The notes: generated by a model not told the origin, from the letters alone. A stretch of 64,000 nt of DNA from Paramecium tetraurelia (GCF_000165425.1 NW_001799333.1:62001-126000); one strand, 5' to 3'. Positions 12,012 through 25,480 are shown, numbered from the stretch's first letter. A program made the numbers and translations.

Positions 12012-15000
12012 ATGCATAATTCAGAATCGTCGATGAATGAAATTGAAATACCTAGTCCTATGAGATAGAGCGACTCGCAACTCCAATCAGAAAGCGATGA
12101 TTTACTAATGCAAAGAGATTCGTACCCAAAAATTCAAAAAGCAGACTCTCACGAATCTCTAATTTCAGAACATCACATTTAACCAAAAAAATACAGAAAA
12201 ATAGTTTAAGCCTTAGACATAATTGGAATGCTTGGATTATTAACTTATTGCATTTTGATACAGTCCTATTACTCAACATTTTACTTGATATGCTTACTCC
12301 TCATATTGAATTACTCATACATCAGTAGTTACAAAGGTGTTCAAGTTAAAGATGGGAAACTGTATACATTGACTGAATTTGCATCCTAATAAGAATAGTT
12401 TCATAATACCAATTAAAATTAAGAGCAATTTGAAAATACATTCATAACCCAATATTGGTTGGTTCTTAATGATTTTAAGAAACCCATTTGGTAAAGTTTT
12501 GTTGTCGTTTCTGCATTCTCTTTAATTGTTAAGCTTGTGCTGTATCCCATAGCAAAAAATGGAGTAAAATTTAATCTAATATTGCAAGGGTTATAATATG
12601 ATGTCAATTGACAATTTCAGTGGACTAGAAGTCTATTTCACAGTTATCAAAGGCAAAGTCACTGTTTCCTCTGCAGAACAAGGTCTAGCATTTGCACCCA
12701 ATTGCATAATGTTGGCTTTGGCCATCGTCATTCTCACTTTCAGGAATGTACAAATGAAGCAAGAATTCCATGAATTAAAGGATAGTCCGATATTGACCAA
12801 ATTTTTTATTGTAAGTATTCGGCAATTAATAGTTAGCTATTGATGCTGCTTAATCTAATTGTTTTGACTTGTTGTACCAAATCTTTGATTGGCCTTATAA
12901 TGTGGGGGTTTTAATTAATATTGCTGTTGAGAATGTATTAGAATCAATTAGTAGAAAAAGTTTATTTTATCATTTTGAAAGTTGTACTCATGGTAATATT
13001 AGTGGTTATGTATTTCATCAGTACACCAATAAAGAAGGTTATTCTTTAAAATAATTAAGCAGCATCATTCACTTTATAGTTTACTGGGTTTTAGTTATTT
13101 GGATACTTTTCGAATTATGAAGCCCAAGCCATTCTATTTATTATCTTCTCGATTTTTGTACTAAATATGCTTTGCATCGTTAGCGAAAAGATTAAGACAC
13201 AGAGTCTCAAAGATCAGTTTAATCACACCATTGGTGAAATCTCCTAATAATATGAAGATTTTAAATAATTTGAAGTCTTGATTAAAAGCTAAATGGACAA
13301 CATTTCAGTAGACATCAATAATTCCCCTAAATTAAAGAAAAAAGGTGGAGAAGATGAGCTATCAGATTTTGAAGAAGAGAAGGATATTTCAGATCAAAAT
13401 TGTGATGAATAGGGTAAATCAAAGGACAACCCTAAACCAAATAGAATTTCTGAGTTCTTCCTGGATTAATAAGCTAATACTTCAATTTATTTTCATAAAA
13501 TAGAAAAAGCTTGGTATGATTCTTTGGAAAACATAAAAAATACCATTGATAAGCCACTAGTTTCATTAATTGTTTTACAAATCTTGTCACTATGCATAGT
13601 CATCCTCCAATAGACCTATTTTTCCATTTTGTTGGTGTGTTGGCTTATTTTAACAGGGTTTACATTAAATTTTAGGATAATTCGAATTGCTACAATATTT
13701 TGTAATATTCCTTCATTATTGATCAATTTTTTTACTTTCTATTACAGCAACATAACTGGATTAGATCGACCTAATAATTTCTATTAATTTTGTCCTTCCA
13801 GTGAATACAAAGCTTTAGATGAGTTACCAACAACAGTTTGTTAAAAACTCGGATTCTTTTATTAGGATAGTTCAGCTGTTAATTCAATTTTGATGAATTG
13901 TACTTTGTGTTTATTTTTTTTGTTCATCAAATAAATAGAAGAGCAGGAGGAAAAAGAAAAATAACTTCAATTTAAATCTAATTAAATAGAAGAAATGCCT
14001 AGATGGTTTAACATTTTCTTAGCATTTTTCTTCAGAATTGACTTTTTAATCATAATAATATTGTTATATTGGGTTGGATTTAATGAAATAAATATCATTT
14101 CGTTTATTATGATTCTCCTTTTGATAATTTTTATTGTTAATTAGTCAAGCAAATGCGATTATAGGGGGAAACGAATACCTTTTCAACAAAAATATTGGAT
14201 AATTCTCTTGGTTTATATGAGTTTCCTGACTTTTATAAAATATCTCTACATATTATTTGGAGTTTAGTAGAGTTATTTTGTAGTCTAAATAATTGGCCTA
14301 AATATGCTCAATAAGTAATTAGTGTTGAATTGGTTATTGTTTTATCTGACGATAATTCAATATTATGGATTTAATACTGCTATATATGATCAATATTCAA
14401 ATGTAAGACAAAAATCATATTTTAGAGATTAATAGCCACTATCTCCTAAGTTGAAAGTGTGAAGGGCAATCTCCCTAATTTCAGATATCATTTTGGAATT
14501 TTGGAAACAATGTATGGCCATTCATTGATATGGGCAGCCTATGTAGTCAATATCTGTTTCTTATTATTCACTCCCTACAGCTATCTAAATAATTTATTAC
14601 TCCTTTATATAGGCATCGTATTCTTGTATCATGTGAAGTCAATAAATTCTTAAATCAATTACATCAGATTAAGAACCTTGTGGTACATTTACATGTATTT
14701 TCTGCTGATCGCTTTTTCATATAGATATCTATTTTCATTTTTGTAATTATCCTTAAATTTATTAGATTAGTTGTGTTCCAGATTTGGATAATAAATCAAA
14801 ACTATTTTAAAAATTCTATGACAATCTCTAATTATATTATTAGGAAGCTGGTCTTTATGCCTATTCTACAGATAATTTAAGAATGGAATATTTGGCTGAC
14901 ACATTAAACATCTTGTTTGGTGCATTTGCGTTGAATTAATTGACAAAATTTAAGAATTTACAAATAAGCCAACATAATAAAAATTTGGGTGAATCTAGTT

Positions 15001-18000
15001 CATAGAATGTTCTAGATTTGAAGATATTAGATTAATATCAATGGCTTAAATATATTTTGATTGGAATTGCTCATCTAAATACTGATTTAATTACAATATA
15101 CATAGTCATTTCATGTGTTCTTTATCTAAGATCAATAGCTGCATTTATATTGTTAACCTTATATCTAAGTTATTTCTATCGAGTGCATAATACCATTTTG
15201 GATATGCTAGAACAGAAAAAAAGCTTGACAAAACTCCAAACATGTAAAATTTAATTATGATTTAGAAATTTATCTATTGAAGCAATTGTATCTATAGTTC
15301 GCTTCAGATATATCTCATATAGATGAACCTAAAAAAATTAGCAGATTGAATGATGAAATTAAATTGTTACGTTTAACAACTAGAATCAAACTGAAAAGAA
15401 AGATTTGGTTATATTCCTTTTATTTCACTGCCTTTTGTATTTTCCTCTCTTATTTATCTTAATTTTTATCAACTGAATCGTTTACAGAAAATATCAAATC
15501 TCCATTGTGGGTTGATTACACAGTGCTTAGCTTTTTTATTTTTGGAACATATTCAAGATAATATGTAATTACAAATTCATGCTACTGTGGTTATGAATCA
15601 AATAACAATGATTGTTAAGACACTGATTATGTTCAAACTGAATCAAATATGTGGTAGGTTTCATGGTTTTATTTGTTTCTATTGTTTGTTAATGTTATTG
15701 ATACTGCTTGCACAAAGATTTTAGAAGATGATTTAACTAAAAGTATAGAAAATCTACAAGAAACTTAGGAAATGAATAAAATTAAGGAATCAAGGATTCA
15801 AAATTAATCTTATGAAGAGAGCAAAGAAACATTTGATAAAAAATACGATTTTGTTGTTTTTGTTAAAAGTCATAGTTAATACAATTCATTTGACAGAGAA
15901 GTGATAATTTTGAATTACTTTACAAATAAAAGTAGATTTGTGAAGATTTTACTCAATGAATCATTATTCAAAATATTTTAAAGATTCCTTATTTTACTTT
16001 ACCTATCAAATACTTTGCTTGTTAATACTATATTTTCATTATTCTACTTGACCATATCTGTTATTTTGTTTTAAATGAGTGCTACAGTCAAAAATACTAA
16101 AATGTTAAATTCTATAGCAATATTCTCAATCCTATTTTAGTATTTCCTTTACCTATTGAATTGGACACCTTCAGAGAATGATATTCCTGAGTTCGACAAT
16201 TTTACTCTCTTGCCTTAAGATTTTAACATTATGGCTAAAACAAACTTATCTGATTATTGGTTGGCCTTCTTAGGTTTTGAAAGCACAGAAATCATGGATT
16301 GTGAATAACTCAAATAAAGTGTTTTTTCTAATATGAAGTGTGAGACTAATCAATTGCTAAACATTGTCATCGTGTTCAATTGTCTCATAGTGTCCTTTAT
16401 TTACCTGTATTTTTTAATGTTGGAATGGTTTTGTAATCAAATTTTTAAGCAATCTATTAAAATGAAGAATGAATTTATACTTTGCAAGAAAGTACTCAGT
16501 AATCACAGAGACAGTCAGATTATTATTACTTATAACTTATGGAGACAGAAGAATTATAGTTTTAGACATGTATTGATACAAACAATTACTATGAATTATC
16601 ATTTGATTCTCTTTGGATTTGTATTGTTATTGTGTGAAATGAATAGATCCATATTTAATCTTCTTCAATTACTTATAGTTATTGGGTTTTTATATGCTGC
16701 TGAATTCCATTTTCAATGGCCATATGCTTATACTGAAAGAAGAAAAATTAAAGCCTTCTATCAGGCAATATTCACCTTGTCTGCTGTTATCATTGCTTTA
16801 TTTACATTTTTGAAGGTTCCAACCTTTTTGGAATAATGTGTTAATGCTTCCTAAGTGAGAGTGGATGAAGGGAGTGGTTTGGAGTTTTATTGCATGGAGG
16901 CATTTAACTTAAAGATAGACGGACAGATATTCCTAATCTTTTTTATCTCTTTGTATTTTGATTTATAGATATCGAGTCACATGAGAACTACTTAAGACAA
17001 CTACTAATCTAAATTAACTTTAAGAGCAAGGATGGTTTCAAGAGGTCTTGCTTACAATTACAATTACATATAATACAAGAAAATATTGCAATTATAGGAA
17101 GAGAAAAACCTCTTAAATCAAATATCGGATACGATTGAATAGAAGATGATAATTTGGAAGAGAAGAGTTAGGGAAATATAGATGAAATAATTGGTAAAAG
17201 AAAAGTCACTTACCATTCAATAATAATAATAATATCCTTAATTGACCGCTAGCTTCATGACTGAACCAGATGTTTAAATACCGGATCATTAATCATTTTT
17301 TCGGAAAGTATACATAAAAATGATAATTTGGATGAGAAATGATAATTAATCCATCAAATTTATGCCATTTCACATTTTGATGGATTACATACTTTAATAG
17401 AATAAAAGATTGTAAAGACACATTTTCATAACAATTGAGAATCATCTCATGAATGAAACTAAAACTTATGAAGATGAGATGAGATCTCTTGAGAAAATAT
17501 ATAGAAGATTTTATCAGGAAATTGGTAAAAATAAAGATAAACTAAATGAAATGATTTTGGATAAGACTATTCAAAAAGCCATGGAGAAGTATAAGAAATT
17601 ATATAAACCTTTTAAGGGATAACAATATAATAAATATATTAACTAGTAGTAGTTAAACTACTAGTTAAGTAAGGAACTTAGATTTGTTCACATTATTGAT
17701 GAATAGGAGAGAATAGTTTTGGAGTAAACCAAATAGAAATATCCAATCAATAAATTAATATCAATGAAAACAATCAACCTATTTAGTTTATTTCTCCAGG
17801 ATCTATTTAAATATTGCATTATCAATTGGGATACAATAACAAATATCATTATTATTTGTTATTATTTCAAGAACTATGCTCTCTTTGGCATGCTCTTGCC
17901 GATAACCATGTTTGTTTGGGGATTAATAGATGTAAACTCTAAGATATTTTGGATGATTTCCTACTCATTATACTTCTTTATCATTTTAATGATATTTGTA

Positions 18001-20464
18001 GACTCAATGTATGGAGTGGTATACAATAAGTCAGATTAACCTAAATAGTATGTTCCATGGTATTACGTTTTAGATAACAGCAATACTTTTGGTTTGTTTT
18101 ATGAGATATTTACAATTTGGTTGATTACATTCTAGGTATTCTTGTAAAAGTCCTTTGGTATTTTTGATTATCCATTCACATTAATCGAAAATATCTTTTA
18201 AGGCTACATCAGATTAAAACTCAACAATTTTAATAAAGATATGGTAGAAGAGATAGTGTAAGAATCAGAAATATAAAGATCGAGATCTAAGTCAGAAATT
18301 GGTAGAATGGAGAATCCAGAAATCGAGAGAATTGAAGTAGAAAATTAATTATAGGGAAGATCTTTTTTGGAGAAGTCAGGATTGGAAGTTGAACCTGAGA
18401 GTATAATGTTATAAATTGGAAATGATTTAGAAAGAAAAATTGCAGCAAATCCTGAAATCATAAGTGATAAATACAAACCAGGATTTTTCGAGAAGATAAT
18501 GTCTTATGAGTATGCAAGACCAGGAGTAGATCTTTATTTATCTATTGCTTCTATTTAAGTAATCTTATTTTTGTATATGTTATTCTTTTTCAATTTTATG
18601 ACTGGAGAATCATAAAATATTGAAGGGTATTTAAAGTATAATGAAGTACCAGCTTAATTAGTATTGGCATTAGTATTTTAAATGTTATTTATGATGGTTG
18701 AGAGATATATTGAATTAAGAGGAGACTAAAAGTATATTAATTCTCAAGAAAGAGCTGTGTTTAAAAATAAATACAAAACATAATTTGTTTAAAAGTATGT
18801 ATTATAAGTATTGATTCTAACTTTGGTATTCTTATTTGTTTATTGCTATTTGTTGTAACTTTGGAACAGAAATATCAATGACTACAAAGACTACGATACA
18901 TCTATTGTAATATATTTTCTGTTATTTTGTGCCTATTTTTATTTATCTGCCCTTTAACTTAGATATGGATATAGAGAATTGAAGGTTAGGAATCAATTTT
19001 TGTATGTCTATAATTCACTTAGCTATTATTTTGCATTAGTATTATACTCAATTCCATTTTTATATGATTTAAAGGTATTGATGGATTGGACCTGCTTATA
19101 TACATCACTTGATATCTACTAATGGTTTATCCTAGAGGATATTTAAAGATAAATGTTTTTCACTAAAATTTCTTCACAAAAGGTAATGAAAAGACAATTA
19201 GGCCTAGAAATATCAAAGATAAGCAAATTAATTTTCTTTTTCTTTGTTATTTTCATTTTAATTTGTATCTTAGGTCCTTTGATTTTGTTTTCTGCCCTCA
19301 ATCCTGCTGCATAGAACAACCCTATTGTCAGTGGAAGTTTCACAATTAATTTAGTTAATGTGGACACCAACTTAAACGTTTAATTTTATGAATCCAGCCA
19401 ATTGTTTGGATTAGAATTACCTTTTTTAACTGATTACTCTGAAATCAAAGAACTGACCAAATAATAAAAAATAACGCAATAATAAATAGATAATTCAGGG
19501 GGAATCTAAAGATTTTAATTATCAGATTTTTCAAATTAGAAATGGCAGGTCTCGCTTCCCCTTTATAATTAATTGATTAGAGAATTGAATCAAACCATAA
19601 CCCTGGATGAAAAATACCATTTTTTGTTTAACGTGACTTTTACCTTTAGAAGACGTTTCTAATTTATCCTGCCTTCTATGTATAAATTTTCATATCCTTA
19701 TAATCCTCTAATAAATGGAGAAAATGGGACAGTAGGATTAGGATTGGATCAACTAAAATACATTAGGAATGCCGCCATGGCTTGTAATACTTCAGGAGTC
19801 ATGTTACCCAATTTCTACATAGAGGCTCTGAGAATTTACTAAAGTTCTGCAACAAATTATAACACTACACCTATTTATGGAAAGGATATTCCAACTGCAT
19901 AGGATGTTTTCTTGAATATTAACTGTTCTTATGGAAATACAAATCCTCTTCAAGGAGTTTCAAATTGGGAATTTCAGTATGCTGGAAATAGTAGCTTATT
20001 TTTGAACTCATCAAATTTAACTTTGCCTGATGGATTATTATATTTTGTAATCTGTGATAATTACTCTGTCTTAACATATGGATTAAGTGTTATCACTATT
20101 TACACAACAGTCATTCTTCTAATAGCTAAGTTCATTAGAAGCACATTCTCTTCGCAAGTATTTATGTTGGAGTTTACATAAATGGTTTAACCAGATGATC
20201 TATTATCAATATGTTAAGCTGTATCTGTAGCCAGATAGCTATAAAACTATAGAAAGTACGCTATATCTTTTTATATAATTTAGAGAAAATTTGTTATATT
20301 TTGAGTTGATTGATATTCTGCGATCTCCAGAATTAGTGAAAGCAATGACAGGTGCTTGGTCAGAAAAGTTTGACTCCTAATAGAACAACTAAAAAGATGT
20401 TAATGTCAAAGTCTTGTAAAATTAGAAACAGCATAATGAAGAATCTAAATTAAAGTAAGACTGA
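12012..20464 (+). CDS. Piezo-type mechanosensitive ion channel
   Basis: An 8.45-kb gene, about 2,700 residues, 46 bp after PEX5. It encodes dozens of membrane segments arranged in four-span bundles with charged intracellular loops, as in the Piezo blade. Diagnostic C-terminal elements are the anchor region (LMDWTCLYTSLDIYQWFILE), the following span (ILICILGPLILFSALNP), an extracellular cap rich in N-glycosylation sites, a last pore-lining span (YGLSVITIYTTVILLIAKF), and the cytosolic end (LLSICQAVSVARQLQ, FELIDILRSPELVKAM). Introns seen include 12564-12588, 12811-12836, 14403-14425 and 20256-20283; more lie between, and I did not resolve all of them. Piezo channels open in response to membrane tension and pass cations. 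The standard-code ORFs across this region are fragments of the same gene. Confidence 0.93.
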
Positions 20465-20814
20465 TTGTCTTTATTATATTATTTACCTAATTTTTTACTA
20501 ATTTATTTTAAATTTAAAGGAGTTTTTTGATGTCTTACTTGAGAATGTCAGAGGATTTTCTCAAAGTAAAAAGGGGATATCGCAAAATAATTCATTGAAA
20601 TTCCATCCTGTAAATTAATTTGGTTAATCTTAAAATAACAAAGTCTTTATTCCTGTATCTTGAAATATTCAGACTAAATTTTACATTTGGGGTTAAATTC
20701 TATTCATATATTATAAAATAATTATATTATAGATCTCCTTTAGCTTTTGAATAATTTATAAGAAAGAATTGTAAAATTATTAATGAGCTTTTTAAAATAT
20801 TAAAGTTTTTAATA
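20465..20814. other. Intergenic spacer
   Basis: 350 bp of AT-rich sequence between Piezo and the kinase gene on the same strand. No coding frame or structured element is evident. Confidence 0.5.
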
Positions 20815-21882
20815 ATGTCACAGATTTCAAAATATTAATTGCAAGGAAAGGTTGGATCTGGGGTTTATGGAGATGTTTATAAGGCTATCAATACATAAAC
20901 GGGAAAGATTGTTGCGATCAAGAAGATTAAAAAGCAAGTTCCCTATTAAAATTTATATGATAGTAATAAGATTAAGGGATATCTGCTGTGGCTTTGAGGG
21001 AAACATCGATATTGCAGACAGTCCAATGTGAAAATATCGTAAAGTAAGAATTATATATAAAAATAGGTTGATTGAAATTGAATATGTCTAGGGGTGCATT
21101 AGATTGGTGATGGAATTCTATGATGTCGATTTGGATGCATATCTGAAATAAAATAGATTGGAGATCAATAAGATTTAAGTAAGATGTGAATATATTGAGA
21201 ATAGGAAATTTTATATGGTATCCTCAAGGGGATGAATGAATGCCATAAGAAGAAATGCATGCACAGAGACTTGAAGCCCCAGAACATTTTAATTAGTAAG
21301 GAAGGTATTTAGAAAACTAATTTCTCAGGTAAAGTTAAAATTGGAGATTTTGGAATGGCTCGATCTTTCCAACAAGTGCCTGGATCCTACACATATGAAG
21401 TGATCACACTTTGGTATAGGCCACCGGAGTTATTGCTTAAAACTACTGGTTATACAACAGCGATAGATGTTTGGTCTATTGGATGCATATTTGCTCAAAT
21501 GGTACTAAGGGCACCTTTATTTGCTGGGGACAGTGAGATATAACAGATGAAATTGATATGCGAAAACATATCGTTGAATTAGGATAATGCATAAGTTTTA
21601 TCTGTATCTCAATATGATTAAGTTTTAGAATTCTATATTTTAAAATTAATTGGAACAGAAATTGGATTTGAAATTTGCAAATACATGTATAACTTAAGAT
21701 GGTTTGGATTTGTTAAAGAAATTATTATAATTGAATCCAGCCAATAGGATTTCTTGTCATGAAGCTCTAAGACATGTATTGATTACATAATATTCAAGCC
21801 ATTCTTTAATAATTTCCAAGAGCCAGATGAAATCAATTAAAATATGGATATATTGTCATAGTATTTTAGGGTTTAATAATGA
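20815..21882 (+). CDS. Cyclin-dependent-kinase-like Ser/Thr kinase
   Basis: A compact 314-residue CMGC kinase. In order: glycine loop [17 protein letters not shown]-binding Lys in IVAIKKIKK, a PSTAIRE-like helix [13 protein letters not shown], catalytic loop [11 protein letters not shown], metal-binding DFGMAR, activation-segment end [12 protein letters not shown], and the C-lobe [17 protein letters not shown]. The PSTAIRE-position sequence and DFGMAR point to the CDK branch, which needs a cyclin partner; the specific CDK class is not clear. Introns: 20938-20963 (begins GTTCC), 21044-21066, 21179-21204, 21604-21628, 21776-21798. The total closes the frame exactly. The intron at 21604 was placed to connect two conserved blocks and is the least certain. 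Confidence 0.88.
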
Positions 21883-22161
21883 TGAAGAAATTTGGTTTCA
21901 ATTAAGGATGATTCCTTAAATTAAATAATTCAATTATCCAAATATATTAATATATAAAATATATTAAAAACAAGAATTGCTTGTTGAAAGATCTTCAAAT
22001 ACCAAAGGAATGATGTGGACTCAAATATTAATATATAAATATAATTTAAGCAATAGTATTAGTTTCATATGACTTAGGATTTATTTTAATTAATTTAAAA
22101 ATTATTTATTTTTTAAACTTGAATCTAAATTTTTAATCTTAGTAAAAAAAGTCTATATAAA
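21883..22161. other. Intergenic spacer
   Basis: AT-rich sequence of 279 bp with no supported gene. Confidence 0.4.
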
Positions 22162-22506
22162 ATGAGTTTTGGTGTTTTAAGAATATACTTTGTAAACACA
22201 CTTATTAGATCTAATATTAATAAAATCAGATAATTTAATGTGAATTACAATGGTTTGAGTAAACATTTTATCTGCCAACCTTATAAAAGTAAATAGAAGC
22301 TTTATTATTAAATGGTTGCTATGAGTGCAGGGGTGCAATATATGGGAAAAATGGGATAGACATTTAGGTTTTGGCTATATGAATAAGGTGTATATTAATA
22401 TTCTACACCACAAATGCGGGAGTTTGAGATTCTAATTATTTAACTTGAAAGCTAATTAAATATGACTTTATTAATAAATATTTTAATAAATGGCTGCCAC
22501 TCTTGA
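22162..22506 (+). CDS. Small ORF, possibly a mitochondrial protein
   Basis: A single frame of 114 residues with no intron. The N-terminus is basic and hydrophobic without acidic residues (MSFGVLRIYFVNTLIRSNIN), as in mitochondrial presequences, and the middle is well-formed (GKMGQTFRFWLYEQGVYQYS). The last 17 nt overlap the start of the next gene in another frame, so the true 3' end may differ, for example through an unseen intron. I do not recognise the family. The middle part, rather than the tail, supports a real gene. Confidence 0.45.
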
Positions 22507-23175
22507 TTAAATAAAAAAAGAAATAATTGCCTAGTAGGAGGCTTAGAATGGAGAATTAGAAGATTTAGATATTGAGGGAATCGCAATCGGTCAATTTGAT
22601 AATCAATCAGCAAATCTTATTCAATAACATTAGAATCTCATTAGTTTGAGTCTTGTTGAATGTTAACTCAAAAACTTAGAGGGATTCCCTAAATTGAATA
22701 ATTTGGAAAATCTAATTTTGGAGTCAAATCAATTAGATGGAACAGCTATATCTTACATCAGCAAAAATTTCAAGAAATTAGCATGTTTAAGTCTTGCAGA
22801 TAATAAAATTTAAAAATTTGAAGTAAGATATCACCATTAATTCATAGGATGTGGAGCCATTGAAATAACTTAAGTAATTACAACAGTTGGATTTGGCTGA
22901 CAATCCAATTACGCACCTTCCTGGATACTTCAATAAAATTTTTGAGCTCATTCCATCTTTGTCAGTTTTGGATAACAAGGATAAGGACGGATAAGAAATT
23001 GAAATCTCTGTAATACTAATTTCTATCAATTGATTAGAGTGGTGAAGATGAAGGTGATGAATCTGATTTGGGAGGTAAAGTAGGAGATGAAGATGACGAG
23101 GATGAATTTGATGAAGATGAGGATGATGAAGATGATGAATCTGATGTTAAACCAGTCAAGAAGACTAAGAAATGA
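22490..23175 (+). CDS. ANP32-like acidic leucine-rich nuclear protein
   Basis: A 210-residue protein with N-terminal leucine-rich repeats (LISLSLVECQLKNLEGFPKL, LENLILESNQLDG, KLACLSLADNKIQKF, LQQLDLADNPITHLPGYF), the LRR cap (LIPSLSVLDNKDKDGQEIE) and a C-terminal Asp/Glu-rich tail ending in the basic VKPVKKTKK, a likely nuclear signal. This is the ANP32/Lanp layout; members bind histones, inhibit PP2A and act in nuclear transport. Introns 22823-22847 and 23010-23037 close the frame exactly. The second intron falls just before the acidic tail. Confidence 0.9.
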
Positions 23176-23230
23176 AGTTTATTTGTTCTTTATGTTCATT
23201 TATAAAATAAGTTTTATAATATTTTAAATA

Positions 23231-23821
23231 ATGATAAAAAATTAAGGAGCAGTGTCAGAAGGCATTGAGTAGAAATTTAATAACAAGATCAAATCATTGT
23301 AGAGTTAGCAAACTGATCCCTTTATTATCGTCAATGGAAATGTGTAAAATATAGATTACAATGACGACATAAAAAGAGAGAAGGCATTCTATGAATTTGC
23401 ATTAAGCAACTTGAATAAATTTAAAAATAGCAATTAAAATATCTAATTCACCAGAATTGATTAGCAATTTTTATTTAAGCAAATAGGAGAAGTTATTGTA
23501 AATCCTATTGTTAAATCTGCAGTTCATGTTAAGAATGTAGAAGAGAAGGAATTGAATTAACAAGGAAAGAAAATTTAAACACTTCTTACTGCAAAAAAAT
23601 CAAATAAATAAAAACATGAAAAAATTATAGAAGAAATAAGAAAGGCAATGAAAAAAAAACCAGTTGATGAAATAGATAAGGATGAAATTTAAGAAATTGA
23701 GCAAAAATAAAAGCCAATAAATAATTTAAAAAAGAACATTAAGAAGAAGAAAACAAAAAGACTTGGAAAATTAGCCAGATTGCACAAAAGGTTAAAAATA
23801 AACAGTAGAAAATAAAAATGA
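23231..23821 (+). CDS. EBP2-like rRNA-processing factor, short form
   Basis: An intronless 196-residue protein. It matches the layout of eukaryotic EBP2, a nucleolar factor for 27S pre-rRNA processing and 60S assembly: YNDDIKREKAFYEFALSNL corresponds to the family's (D)DFKRE.xFYxQA core, FTRIDQQFLFKQIGEV to the RPTDYFAEM segment, and QGKKIQTLL to the KYGKKVQ segment. A Lys-rich nuclear/nucleolar tail follows (KKNIKKKKTKRLGKLARLHK). It is shorter than animal or fungal EBP2, which have long acidic N-termini. Start chosen as the only ATG; 55 bp after the ANP32-like gene on the same strand. Confidence 0.75.
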
Positions 23822-24591
23822 TTCAGGATATTTATTTATTTTATTTCATTTTTCAATCATAAACAACAATAAGAGTATTTATTTATCATTTTAATAAGTA
23901 AATCATAATAATATCAATATCATTTTAATATAAGTCATAAAGGATAAATAAATTAATAATTATTTATTAACCATTTTCATTACATAAGTTTTGATTCTTA
24001 ATTTTACATCATATTTATAAATAGTTAAGTTTTGTTTATATATAACCTGGAGTTAAATATTAGCAAGTTGTAGATATTTCCTAATAAAAAATTTTTGAAG
24101 TTCTTTTTGAAATTCAATGCTTTCTTTAAATACCACTTATGAATTAATGATTCAAATTATAGTCTTTAAATTGAAATATTTAGTTCTTATTATCATTTAT
24201 ACCCTCCATTCTCATTAAAAAGGGGGAAATTATTAAGTGTAAATTATGTATCTTTGCTTTAACAAGATGATAAAACTTATTATGCAGCTCCGTGCTAGCT
24301 TATTTTAGATATTATAATCACGATTCTGATTCATTATTAAATTTCAAACCCCTTAAAATAATACAAGTCTCTTGCTCCATATTTTAAATATTGATCAAGG
24401 TGTGAAATGTTATTCAAAAAAATAAAAACAAAATATTCATAAAATATTTCAAACATTCGAAGTTAAAAGGATGTAGTTTTAGAAACTAAAGAAGAATGAA
24501 ATAGAAAATCAGGAAAATTCAACCTTTTCTTATTGAAATTGAAAATAATTAAAATTGATTAATGTATTATTTGTATTGTATGTGTGTATTT
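23822..24591. other. Long AT-rich convergent spacer
   Basis: 770 bp without a gene that I can support, in a genome where spacers are usually under 150 bp. TGA occurs often in all frames. It may hold a decayed gene or non-coding RNA, but nothing specific is visible. Confidence 0.5.
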
Positions 24592-25025
24592 TCAAGCTCT
24601 GTTTGGATAGAGGAATACTCTGAGGGTTGATCCGATAGCTCTTGGTGGAAGATTTTTGCCAAAATGAGCAATCACAACTCCATTTGATCCATGTGATCTA
24701 CTAATACGACCCCAAATAGTCTGAATTAAATTAATTCATACTCTGAACTTTGTGTTGCTCTTAAGTGTGTGGGCCTTATAAATGTATGCAACTCTCTTTC
24801 CCCAGTAGAATCTGCTTGAAGCAACATCTTCCACATGTTGAATTTTGAGCAATGCTTAATTCTCATTTTATTAAACCTTTGATCTTCTGAAACCTGTGAA
24901 TGCAGCCTTAACCCATAATCTACATTTAGTATTCAACTCTACCTTGCTGGTGCACTTTTATTGGTTGTCTTAACTTTCTTAACTGTTTTTGTTGCTTCCT
25001 TCTTTTAATCAGCTTGGCCCTTCAT
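24592..25025 (-). CDS. RPL35A: 60S ribosomal protein eL33 (L35a)
   Basis: A 129-residue ribosomal protein. The core ALLKIQHVEDVASSRFYWGK, RVAYIYKAHTLKSNTKFR, IWGRISRSHGSNGVVIAHFG and the end RAIGSTLRVFLYPNRA match the L35Ae family. The N-terminus has a Lys/Thr-rich extension of about 25 residues before LWVKAAF. Introns at 24920-24942 (GTAGAG...TGTAG) and 24721-24741 close the frame exactly. It is a structural component of the large subunit. Confidence 0.95.
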
Positions 25026-25374
25026 TAATTAAAATCTTTGTTATTTTTTTATTTAAAAATTAAACCATAATACTCATAATATATATTGAGTAGTTAGCAC
25101 ATCTCATAAATATAGATATAAATTTCATTTACTTAAGTAATTTGAAATAGATGTACTTATTTATTAAGGGAATCCTTTTTATACTCCCATCTAAAATTCA
25201 CTATAATTTAAACCATATTAAAATCTAAGAACTATTTTTTATGAATTTGAAACAATGCGCAATCATATTCTACAGAATAGATTTAGTCTCCAATATAATC
25301 ATTTTAGATTAATTGCTCAGATAAGTTATTTCTTGAGTCTAACTCTATTGGTCAACATAATATATTTTGATTCT

Positions 25375-25480
25375 TCAAACTGCCCTTATATCCCATAAAC
25401 AGATAGACTTATCATAACTACCAGATACTAATGTAGTAGCGTCAGAAGAAGCAGTCTGATCTGAAATAATTACTAGATCA
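25375..25480 (-). pseudogene. WD40-repeat relic
   Basis: A short frame reads SSDATTLVSGSYDKSICLWD and then IRAV before TGA (25375-25377). This is the single-repeat consensus of WD40 proteins (SPDGTTLASGSYDNSIRLWD in the expanded ciliate families). No further repeats or start codon are attached on either side, and flanking frames are broken. It looks like one repeat left from a decayed gene between two intact genes. Confidence 0.7.
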
